Shown here in pieces: positions 58,001 through 64,000 of a DNA stretch of 64,000 nucleotides. The stretch lies in assembly GCF_000420825.1 (NCBI RefSeq), contig NZ_ATVR01000010.1:44637-108636 (forward strand). Direction: 5' to 3'. Both the position numbers and the translations under genes were made by a program. The stretch comes from Butyrivibrio sp. AE2015 (GTDB lineage Bacteria > Bacillota > Clostridia > Lachnospirales > Lachnospiraceae). The notes under the pieces were generated by a model. The model was not told where the DNA came from. It worked only from the letters and a program-made list of their open reading frames with translations, and made no database searches. The stretch's first letter is position 1; each line of letters begins with the position of its first letter.

Positions 58001-58152
58001 AATTCAACAAAAACGTACCGAACGAATACCAGGAACGAGAATTTGAATGTGAAACAGATAAGAGAACTGATGAAATGCCGGAACATGATATCGAGGGCTT
58101 CTACATTCCGGATGAGTTAATGAAAAAAATTGAATCGGAAGTACCTTTTTAG
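57997..58152 (+). CDS. Small acidic protein, translationally coupled to recombinase-like gene A
   Basis: A 51-codon ORF starting at the ATG of an ATGA overlap with gene A, six bases after a perfect AGGAGG. The product is acidic and Glu-rich (DEMPEHDIEGFYIPDELMKK near the middle). No known family. The strong ribosome-binding site inside the end of gene A argues that it is real. No equivalent ORF follows copy B. Confidence 0.68.
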   Translation: MKFNKNVPNEYQEREFECETDKRTDEMPEHDIEGFYIPDELMKKIESEVPF

Positions 58153-58318
58153 AGAAAAGAGGCTGTTGCCTTTACATCATGAAGCTTTTGACATAGATGA
58201 CTACTCTAATATTTTTATGATAAATGCCGATAATATAGATAGCAATGGTTTGCGTATCTTTTCAATGGAATGAAATCCAGTGAAATGATGCGCTTTTTTA
58301 TTGAAAGGGATAAATCAT

Positions 58319-58921
58319 ATGAATGTTTCATTTAATCCTAGCATTAACTATGGAACTATGTATCACCCTAACTTCAACAAAAGCATAAGCAAAAAGGAAA
58401 CTCCTGCCAGTCTTCCACAAACCAGCTATTATAAGGACCCTATCCCAAGTGTATTCCACAGTAAGGAAGATTGTGGCGTAGGAGAGACATATCTTAACTG
58501 CGCTCTTTCTGGAAGCGAGGGTGATCCTAATAATTTGCCCTGCAATTTTTATAAGCCGGCTGATTATAATGAAGAAGATCCAGTATATATAGCAAGGCTC
58601 TATCCCTGGGATGGTTCGGAATCTATAGTAAAAGAGATTCATCTTAAGGACGTAGATTTAACACATGCCAATGAGATTGAGACTTTTGCTTATGGAATAT
58701 ATCTAAAAGACAAAGGTGAGATCACAAATCTGGATGATATTTTAACTGCGTATCACCACGCGCATGATAATGCTTCCGATGGTACCAAATCTAACCTTGA
58801 TAAAGTGGATGTTATAAGTGCTATACGAGATTTTATGGAAGCAGGCCTTAATCAAGGTTATTATAATCAGTATGTAGACTTTTTAGCACTGTTAAATGCT
58901 ATCGAAAGAAACAGCCATTAG
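58319..58921 (+). CDS. Hypothetical protein of the recombinase region
   Basis: A 200-residue soluble protein. The N-terminal 40 residues are Asn/Ser/Tyr-rich and probably disordered (NVSFNPSINYGTMYHPNFN); the rest is acidic and helical, with three Cys at about 50-80. I recognise no domain. GAAAGGGA lies nine bases before the ATG; an upstream in-frame TTG would overlap this site. The 166 bases before it hold only the end of the small ORF and no clear promoter. Confidence 0.6.
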   Translation: MNVSFNPSINYGTMYHPNFNKSISKKETPASLPQTSYYKDPIPSVFHSKEDCGVGETYLNCALSGSEGDPNNLPCNFYKPADYNEEDPVYIARLYPWDGSESIVKEIHLKDVDLTHANEIETFAYGIYLKDKGEITNLDDILTAYHHAHDNASDGTKSNLDKVDVISAIRDFMEAGLNQGYYNQYVDFLALLNAIERNSH

Positions 58922-58965
58922 AGTATATGTAATTATTTAAAATCAAATATAACGCTCCATTTACA

Positions 58966-59010
58966 TTCAAAGCCGTAATCCAAGACTTGTAGTGGGATTG
59001 CGGCTTTGAA
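58966..59010. terminator. Strong hairpin between the 58319 gene and the minus-strand HTH gene
   Basis: TTCAAAGCCGTAATCC pairs with GGATTGCGGCTTTGAA at 16 positions (one G-T). T-runs are short on both sides. It lies in a 202-base gap between convergent genes in which I see nothing else. Confidence 0.65.
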
Positions 59011-59123
59011 TGATTTATCAAGAATAAACTGTGAGGTAAATGCATTTCCTTGATTAAATAATATAAGTTTGTGAATTCCATTTAAACTTGAAATGCAGGG
59101 CGTTTTCATGGAGAGTCACTTTT

Positions 59124-59420
59124 TCATTCATTATCTATAAACACGTCCACTTGCATCTTGCTCTCTTCAAGAAGCCACAAGAGCCTTGAAGATGGCCCAT
59201 TTGGCTCGTTTGCGCCACTCTCCCAAGCCTGTACAGTTTTTATGGAAACTCCCAACCATTTAGCTAAAAATCCCTGCGAAACACCATGCCTGTTGCGTAT
59301 TTCTTTTATATCTTTAGCAGAATAATGCCTTACAGGTATAACTGCATCATATGCGTCATAAGTATTCTTCATGGTCTCTCCATTCACGTGTCTCATCAAT
59401 GTATCGCTCAACAATCCCAT
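59124..59420 (-). CDS. XRE/HigA-like helix-turn-helix regulator, orphan antitoxin-like
   Basis: A 98-residue protein. The HTH is in residues 45-75 (YSAKDIKEIRNRHGVSQGFL and VSIKTVQAWESG), the pattern of HigA/NadS-type antitoxins; the N-terminus MGLLSDTLMRHVNGE fits the full-length family. An internal ATG at 59372 with GGAGAG is an alternative start giving 82 residues. No toxin gene precedes it: only 66 bases separate it from the IS30 element. A perfect palindrome in its promoter suggests autorepression. Confidence 0.8.
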   Translation of the reverse strand: MGLLSDTLMRHVNGETMKNTYDAYDAVIPVRHYSAKDIKEIRNRHGVSQGFLAKWLGVSIKTVQAWESGANEPNGPSSRLLWLLEESKMQVDVFIDNE

Positions 59421-59446
59421 TATAATTTCCAGCTATATATTTGTAC

Positions 59447-59463
59447 ATACTATTCAATAGTAT
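59447..59463 (-). promoter_or_regulatory. Palindromic operator before the HTH gene
   Basis: ATACTATT-C-AATAGTAT is a perfect palindrome with eight-base arms, 27 bases upstream of the longer HTH start. It overlaps a TATACT-like -10 on the minus strand, as expected of an autorepressor site. Confidence 0.55.
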
Positions 59464-59486
59464 AGATTTTAATTACAATGTTCTAT

Positions 59487-60866
59487 GGGGGTGACAATGC
59501 TCAGGAAGGGAGGAAAAATGTCTGCGATTAGACCTAAAATTGATCTTGGGGATAGAGAACATATCGAAATCGGGCTTTACCGTAAGCAGCCTATTAAGCG
59601 TATAGCTGCAATACTCAAACGCCATACCAGCTCTATTACTAACGAGATACTAAAGTACCGTATATTTGTTAAAGGTAGTTATGTTGCCGGCAATGACTGC
59701 AAATATGCCCGTGGCTGCACCAAAAGACATATCTGTGGAGATAAGGCATGTCCATTCCGTTGTTTTGAATGTATAAGAGACTGCCATCAGTACTGCAATG
59801 ATTATCAATGCAGCAAATGTAAAAAATACGAGAAGCCACCGTATGTCTGTAACGGATGTGATAACAGAAGGTACTGCACCGATGACAGATATTTCTATGA
59901 TGGAAATGTTGCCGAAAAAAAGTCGAGAGAAATCCGAGCTTCATCAAGACAGGGAATACATCTGACAGATGAAGAACTGAAAACTGTTAACGAAGTAGTT
60001 TGTTCCGGTATCAAAAAAGGTCAGCCGCTGTCGCATATCATGGCAACGCATGAAAAAGAAATACCTGTTACTGAAAGAACAATATATACATACATCGGCA
60101 ACAGCGTCCTCGATATCAGAAATATAGACATGAGGCGTAGAGCCAGCTACAAACGCAGAAGAAAGAAAAAAGGTGAAAGCAGCGTGCTAACGCAAAAGTT
60201 TCGACAAGGTCGTTCGTATCAGGATTTTCTAGAGTTAATGAAAACAGTGCCCGAGTATAAAGTCTTTGAAATGGATACAGTCAAGGGCAAGCAGGGCTTG
60301 GGTAAAGTGATGCTCACAATGCTATTTCGGAAAAACTCCGTGATGCTTATATTTATAATGCCCGACTGTAAGGCAGAATCAGTAAAGGAACGCTTTGATT
60401 ATCTGGAACAGGGCCTTGGACAGGAATGCTTTAAAAGACTCTTCCAGATAGGATTAACAGACAATGGAAGTGAATTTAAACGGGTAGATGACCTTGAGAA
60501 TTCATGCCTGACAGAAGGCAATATCAGGACTTCCTTGTATTATTGTGATCCTATGCAATCCGGTCAGAAAGGTCGTCTAGAGAAAAACCATGAGTTTATC
60601 AGATATGTCATACCAAAAGGTACTTCTCTCAACCCGTACACTCAGGATGACATGACACTGCTTATGAATCATATCAACAGCACAAAAAGGCCTGGGCTTG
60701 AGAACAAGTCGCCATATGATCTCATCTCAGAAGATGATGGGGATATGCACAGGCTTATGAAACTGCTGGACCTTAAACCGATTCCGGCAGACGAAGTAAA
60801 TCTTACAAAGAATCTTTTAAGAAAGTAAATCATTTAATCTGTTGCTCTATTTGAGCTGTTACCCCC
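59487..60866 (+). mobile_element. IS30-family insertion sequence, about 1380 bp
   Basis: The transposase gene is flanked by imperfect inverted ends: GGGGGTGACAATGCTC on the left (59487-59502) and the complement of GGGGGTAACAGCTC on the right (60853-60866). I see no clear target duplication, so the exact ends may differ by a few bases. Confidence 0.68.
59518..60828 (+). CDS. IS30-family transposase
   Basis: A 436-residue transposase. The N-terminal HTH (KRIAAILKRHTSSITNEI) is followed by a Cys-rich block (13 Cys between residues 61 and 120, likely zinc-binding), a second HTH, and a DDE catalytic core: Asp253 (FEMDTVKG), Asp315 (LTDNGSEF) and Glu355 (KGRLEKNHEF). All three acidic residues are present, so the element may be active. 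The ATG after GGGAGG is used; an in-frame ATG seven codons earlier lies in the left end. Confidence 0.9.
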   Translation: MSAIRPKIDLGDREHIEIGLYRKQPIKRIAAILKRHTSSITNEILKYRIFVKGSYVAGNDCKYARGCTKRHICGDKACPFRCFECIRDCHQYCNDYQCSKCKKYEKPPYVCNGCDNRRYCTDDRYFYDGNVAEKKSREIRASSRQGIHLTDEELKTVNEVVCSGIKKGQPLSHIMATHEKEIPVTERTIYTYIGNSVLDIRNIDMRRRASYKRRRKKKGESSVLTQKFRQGRSYQDFLELMKTVPEYKVFEMDTVKGKQGLGKVMLTMLFRKNSVMLIFIMPDCKAESVKERFDYLEQGLGQECFKRLFQIGLTDNGSEFKRVDDLENSCLTEGNIRTSLYYCDPMQSGQKGRLEKNHEFIRYVIPKGTSLNPYTQDDMTLLMNHINSTKRPGLENKSPYDLISEDDGDMHRLMKLLDLKPIPADEVNLTKNLLRK

Positions 60867-60894
60867 GGCGAAATTCATAAATCGTAATATAAAT

Positions 60895-60946
60895 GGGTCT
60901 CGATAACTATTTCAAACTTATCGTGAGTCGTCTGGTTAAGTTGCGC
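60895..60946 (+). repeat. Decayed copy of the tag-array control region
   Basis: GGGTCTCGATAACTATTTCA followed by TATCGTGA matches the control region of gene A (GGTCTCGTTAACTTCTTCA ... TTCGTGAT). The -10 box is lost. AGTTGCGC at 60939 resembles the tag of gene B. It begins 28 bases past the IS30 element, inside the 370-base gap before gene B. Confidence 0.55.
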
Positions 60947-61001
60947 ACTTAAAAAATGGATTTCTTTAAGATGCCTATTTTACGGCGTTTTTTGACATTA
61001 A

Positions 61002-61035
61002 AAATGACCTGTTTTGGATATTTTACAGGTCATTT
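61002..61035 (+). terminator. Hairpin in the gap before recombinase-like gene B
   Basis: AAATGACCTGT and ACAGGTCATTT form a perfect 11-bp stem around TTTGGATATTTT. There is no T-run of note, so it could be structural rather than a terminator. Confidence 0.5.
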
Positions 61036-61053
61036 CGTAATACAGAGCCTAAA

Positions 61054-61073
61054 AGGTCTCGTTGACTATTTCA
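61054..61073 (+). repeat. Third copy of the GGTCTCG-type site
   Basis: AGGTCTCGTTGACTATTTCA repeats the site seen at 56909 and 60895. The following CCTTCTTTTTAGAA is also shared with the region at 56845 upstream of gene A, showing duplication of a longer block. Confidence 0.55.
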
Positions 61074-61110
61074 TTCAAGCCTTCTTTTTAGAACCTAAAA
61101 TGTTATATTT

Positions 61111-61192
61111 AACGCAACTTTGAGCTTTTCCAAAGGCTAAAATAGTTGCGTTAACCTCTTCACTGTTCGTGATGTTAGTTGCGTTCTATAAT
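61111..61192 (+). promoter_or_regulatory. Tag-array promoter of recombinase-like gene B (tag AGTTGCGTT), leaderless
   Basis: AACGCAACT (61111-61119) is the exact inverse of AGTTGCGTT (61144-61152), which recurs directly at 61177-61185; starts are 33 bases apart. The last copy leads into TATAAT (61187-61192), six bases from the ATG, with no Shine-Dalgarno. The frame between tags (TTAACCTCTTCA, TTCGTGAT, TTCTATAAT) matches gene A while the tag differs. Confidence 0.7.
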
Positions 61193-61198
61193 TTATCT

Positions 61199-62221
61199 AT
61201 GGATAAATTATCTAAAGATCAACTCCAATTAAACAAAGCAAACAGAATGATTGATGAGCACATGCCAGAATTTGCCAGAAGGTTCTTTAATGATAAAAAG
61301 CAAACCTTTAAGGCTAGTTCATACTACGCATATGCTTTAGAGCTAAAGGAATTCTTTGATTATCTGGGGACTACTTCATATGACATTGATAAGATGAAAA
61401 TCTCTGACATGGGTAAAATAACTCCAGAAGTAATTGAAGAATATGTTGAATACTTAAGATCTGCTAGTGTAAAGGGAAAACCTAAGGTACCATCTGATCA
61501 GACTCTTAAAAGAAAGCTCTGTGTACTATCATCGTTCTTTGACTACTACTTTCAAGAAGGTTTTATTGCTTTTAATCCTCTCTTAAAAGTAAACAGACCT
61601 ATTGTGTCACCACATCCTCCTGCAGGCTCAAATATGCAGGATAACATTAAACTCTTGGAATATGTTTCAGATGGTGATCTTCCATTCAAGAATATGATCA
61701 GGTATCAAAACAAGCTTAGAGCCCGCGATACTGCTATCCTTGCTTTAATCATCGGTGCTGGCATAAAGTCCTCTGAATGCGTGGAGTTAAACATATCTGA
61801 TGTGAATATGGAACATAATTACCTTGTTATAAGATCAAGAAGGGAACCTAATCAAGTATACTTTTCTCCCTATATAGCTGAAGTTCTGGGCGTATATCTA
61901 ACTAAAAGGCTGGAACTGATAACTGTCTATGGCCATGATGATGCCCTATTCCTCTCTCTTCAAATTAAGCGACTTGGAATAAGGTCTATTGAAAAGATGC
62001 TAAAAAAGTATTCTTCATTGCTATTTGGTGATGAAAATAACATCCGAGCCAGGGACATGAGAAACGCTTTCAAAAAGAATACCTTTACCCAGGCAAAGAA
62101 TATTTTCATAACATCGGAAATAACCGGAACTGCAACTTCTACCCTGCTGCGTTCCTACTCGCCATATCTTGATTATTATGAATCTGAAAAAGGAAAAGAT
62201 TTTGATCCAAATAAACTGTAA
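61199..62221 (+). CDS. Tyrosine-recombinase-like protein B with missing catalytic residues
   Basis: A 340-residue paralog of protein A (56966), with the same start MDKLSKDQ and end EKGKDFDP. Lys190 replaces the first catalytic Arg (GAGIKSSE), and the HxxR His is Arg285 (RDMR288); Tyr320 is kept (LLRSYSPY). Differences from A gather in the segment before the GHDDALFLS motif and in the last 65 residues, the parts that touch DNA in this fold. The leaderless ATG is preferred to an upstream in-frame ATG inside the promoter. No small ORF is coupled to it. Confidence 0.8.
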   Translation: MDKLSKDQLQLNKANRMIDEHMPEFARRFFNDKKQTFKASSYYAYALELKEFFDYLGTTSYDIDKMKISDMGKITPEVIEEYVEYLRSASVKGKPKVPSDQTLKRKLCVLSSFFDYYFQEGFIAFNPLLKVNRPIVSPHPPAGSNMQDNIKLLEYVSDGDLPFKNMIRYQNKLRARDTAILALIIGAGIKSSECVELNISDVNMEHNYLVIRSRREPNQVYFSPYIAEVLGVYLTKRLELITVYGHDDALFLSLQIKRLGIRSIEKMLKKYSSLLFGDENNIRARDMRNAFKKNTFTQAKNIFITSEITGTATSTLLRSYSPYLDYYESEKGKDFDPNKL

Positions 62222-62236
62222 TTCTAGTTCAAAAAT

Positions 62237-62269
62237 GGCCTCTATACCAATTTGATAGGTATAGAGGTC
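62237..62269 (+). terminator. Terminator after recombinase-like gene B
   Basis: GGCCTCTATACC pairs with GGTATAGAGGTC (one G-T), then CATACTTATTTC. It marks the right edge of the recombinase region. Confidence 0.7.
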
Positions 62270-62348
62270 ATACTTATTTCTGTTTTGTATAAGATTGAAT
62301 CGTGCGGATATATTCCGGTATAATGCTCATTCCAGCAAACTGGAATTG

Positions 62349-63551
62349 TTAGCACTCTGTCTTATTGCACCGGAGGCATAAAGAATAAAATGCAATCGCT
62401 AGAAACTGTGATACCACAGACACAGTGACAAGATACACAGGATTCAAATCATACAGGGCACCGAGAAGCCAACTGCCCAGAAACCACGCAATACCAAATC
62501 CTGTCTCAAATATTCCGAAACCGGTGCTTCGCATGGAACGCGGGACGATTCCGCTGACAGCTGCTTTCATAATACTTTCCTGCGCACCCATTCCAATCCC
62601 CCACAGAATTATCCCAGCTCCAATCAACCAGGCATTTCCAGTCATAAAAACAAAATATGAGAAGAATGTGCTGCATAGTGTGGAAATGATCAGAGCCTTC
62701 AGCCCGACCTTATCATAAAGCCAGCCAAAGAATAGTGCAGCAAAGGCATCCACAGCCATTGCCCCAGCATATAGCAGGCTGAGCATGGATTCATTAAATG
62801 CTCCGGTATTAGCCGAATGAAGTGTGATCAGGGTGAAGTCTGCAAAGCCAAAAGCAAAAAAGCAGATGGCCGCCATGAACAGAACAAATGACTTCCTGAA
62901 TTCAAAGCTTGCCGGTTTATCTTCCTGCTTTTCAAAGATCTCCGGATCAGGGTATCTTATCTTTGCTGTCAAAACAAGAGCTATGGTGATCATTGCAGGA
63001 ACAAGCAGTATCGCAAAAGAGATTCTATATGTTGTAAAAAGGTCGTCTGTACCTTTTACAAGAGCTGTTACAAAAAGCAGTACCGGTCCGAGAAACGCGC
63101 CAAGCTGATCCAGAAACTCCTGATAGGCAAAGCCTTTTCCGGTTCCGATCTCGCTAGCCGCAAAGCTTACCAATGTGTTTTTAGCAGGCTTTTTTATCGC
63201 TTTTCCGATACGCTCCAGGATCACAAGACCGCAGGCCCAAATCCAGCCATGTTCAGGTACGAGTGCCAGTGCAGGAATCGCCAGAGCCTGTATTACATAG
63301 CCTGTGATAACAAATGTCCAGTATTTCTTCGTTTTATCTGCTATAAATCCGGATATGAGCCTTAGTGAATACCCGCACAATTCTCCTATACCGGACACAA
63401 ATCCGATGGTTGCAGCGGATGCCCCTGCGAGGTTCAGATATTCGCCCAATATGCTTCTGGCGCCTTCATGAGTCATGTCCGAAAACAGACTTACGATTCC
63501 CATCAAGGTTATAAATATTATGGCGCCAGACAAAGCCCTTTTTTTATCCAT
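62349..63551 (-). CDS. Major facilitator superfamily transporter
   Basis: A 400-residue protein with about 11-12 hydrophobic segments. MFS-type loop motifs are seen (GFIADKTKKYW after TM2-3 and GWLYDKVGLKA after TM8). Substrate unknown. It follows crcB on the same strand with 46 bases between, so they may be co-transcribed. Its base composition looks richer in G and C than the neighbouring recombinase genes, hinting at a separate origin. Confidence 0.85.
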   Translation of the reverse strand: MDKKRALSGAIIFITLMGIVSLFSDMTHEGARSILGEYLNLAGASAATIGFVSGIGELCGYSLRLISGFIADKTKKYWTFVITGYVIQALAIPALALVPEHGWIWACGLVILERIGKAIKKPAKNTLVSFAASEIGTGKGFAYQEFLDQLGAFLGPVLLFVTALVKGTDDLFTTYRISFAILLVPAMITIALVLTAKIRYPDPEIFEKQEDKPASFEFRKSFVLFMAAICFFAFGFADFTLITLHSANTGAFNESMLSLLYAGAMAVDAFAALFFGWLYDKVGLKALIISTLCSTFFSYFVFMTGNAWLIGAGIILWGIGMGAQESIMKAAVSGIVPRSMRSTGFGIFETGFGIAWFLGSWLLGALYDLNPVYLVTVSVVSQFLAIAFYSLCLRCNKTEC

Positions 63552-63597
63552 GTTCTACTCCACTAATCCCGATTTGCCTATTTCATTATCCTAAAAT

Positions 63598-63966
63598 TCA
63601 AAGTTTTATTATCGTCGCAAGTTTCTTTCCGCATAGAATTCCAAATATGCAGCAACAACAACTCAGTACCACATATAATCCGCCATTCATATATTGTTTC
63701 TTCTCAAACAAATTAAAAGCTTCAAGGGAAAATGTAGAGAATGTGGTAAACCCTCCACACACCCCTGTCTTCCAGAAAAGAATGGTATTATCAGATACAC
63801 TTTCTCGGTTACTGGTAATTCCAACAACGAATCCAATTAGTATGGCACCGAGGATATTTGTAATCAGAGTTAATATCGGAAAATAAGTCTTAACAGGAAT
63901 CAGACTTATTGCATATCGCGCTACTGCACCCAAGGCACCACCAAGTGCTACAATTAGAAAATTCAT
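63598..63966 (-). CDS. crcB: Fluoride channel CrcB/Fluc
   Basis: A 122-residue protein with four transmembrane helices and the Fluc motifs GGALGAVARYA near the N-terminus, NILGAILIG, and GVCGGFTTFSTFS (the Phe and Thr residues line the fluoride path). Fluc works as an antiparallel dimer and exports fluoride. The start follows AGAGGTTGAT. Upstream sequence, where a fluoride riboswitch might lie, is outside the window. Confidence 0.95.
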   Translation of the reverse strand: MNFLIVALGGALGAVARYAISLIPVKTYFPILTLITNILGAILIGFVVGITSNRESVSDNTILFWKTGVCGGFTTFSTFSLEAFNLFEKKQYMNGGLYVVLSCCCCIFGILCGKKLATIIKL

Positions 63967-64000
63967 ATCAACCTCTCTATTGTCATATATACTGAAATTT

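Noticed and set aside
58177..58202. TTGACA with TAATAT before the 58319 gene as a promoter
   Set aside because: The spacing is only 13 bases, too short for a sigma-A promoter.

Overview
The window reads as chromosomal DNA of an AT-rich, low-GC Gram-positive anaerobe, most likely a rumen or gut Lachnospiraceae close to Butyrivibrio/Pseudobutyrivibrio. The reasons are Ech-type hydrogenase maturation genes (hypFCDE), MecA, RecU, the L21-Prp-L27 cluster with a cleavable L27 extension, a giant 2-hydroxyacyl-CoA dehydratase activase, the LexA/YneA SOS pair and HisZ with short HisG. Genus placement is inference from family content and codon use, not from any search.

Layout. 1-4893: tail of a ferredoxin-like hydrogenase subunit, then hypF-hypC-hypD-hypE, tightly coupled. 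4947-11071: mecA, an rRNA pseudouridine synthase, ligA, a homoserine acetyltransferase, a NodB-type deacetylase and an unknown charged protein. 11125-15378 (minus): the 1417-residue double activase. 15581-19937: a compact four-gene operon whose first three members look like signalling proteins that lost their key residues (hybrid kinase, rhomboid, sigma-70), plus one unknown. 20019-31668: rpmB (minus), then asp23-like, fakA, recG, degV, a type IIA topoisomerase pair, rsmD, coaD and a coiled-coil protein. 31753-35741: amidase, two pseudouridine synthases, a membrane protein and recU. 35838-40798: a partial his operon (hisZ, hisG, hisD, hisB and a hisIE fused to a dead HisA/HisF-like domain). 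40808-48932: radical SAM pair, RNase G, L21 leader, rplU-prp-rpmA, obg, yhbY, nadD, yqeK, rsfS. 49276-55669: chemoreceptor, lexA divergent from yneA with LexA boxes, a DHH phosphoesterase with a hairpin over its ribosome-binding site, and a D,D-carboxypeptidase.

55725-62269 is the accessory part. An intact tyrosine recombinase (minus) faces two paralogous recombinase-like proteins (56966-58000 and 61199-62221) that have lost the first catalytic Arg and the HxxR His. Each degenerate copy has an apparently leaderless promoter preceded by a short tag repeated about every 33 bp; the tag differs between copies but is repeated within each. Between them lie a 51-residue translationally coupled ORF, an unknown 200-residue protein, an orphan XRE/HigA-like regulator, an IS30-family element and decayed copies of the same control region. 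The window ends with an MFS transporter and a CrcB fluoride channel on the minus strand.

I saw no rRNA, tRNA or CRISPR array. The two strongest candidates for an undescribed system are the operon of apparently non-catalytic signalling proteins at 15.6-19.9 kb and the tagged pair of degenerate tyrosine recombinases at 56.8-62.2 kb.
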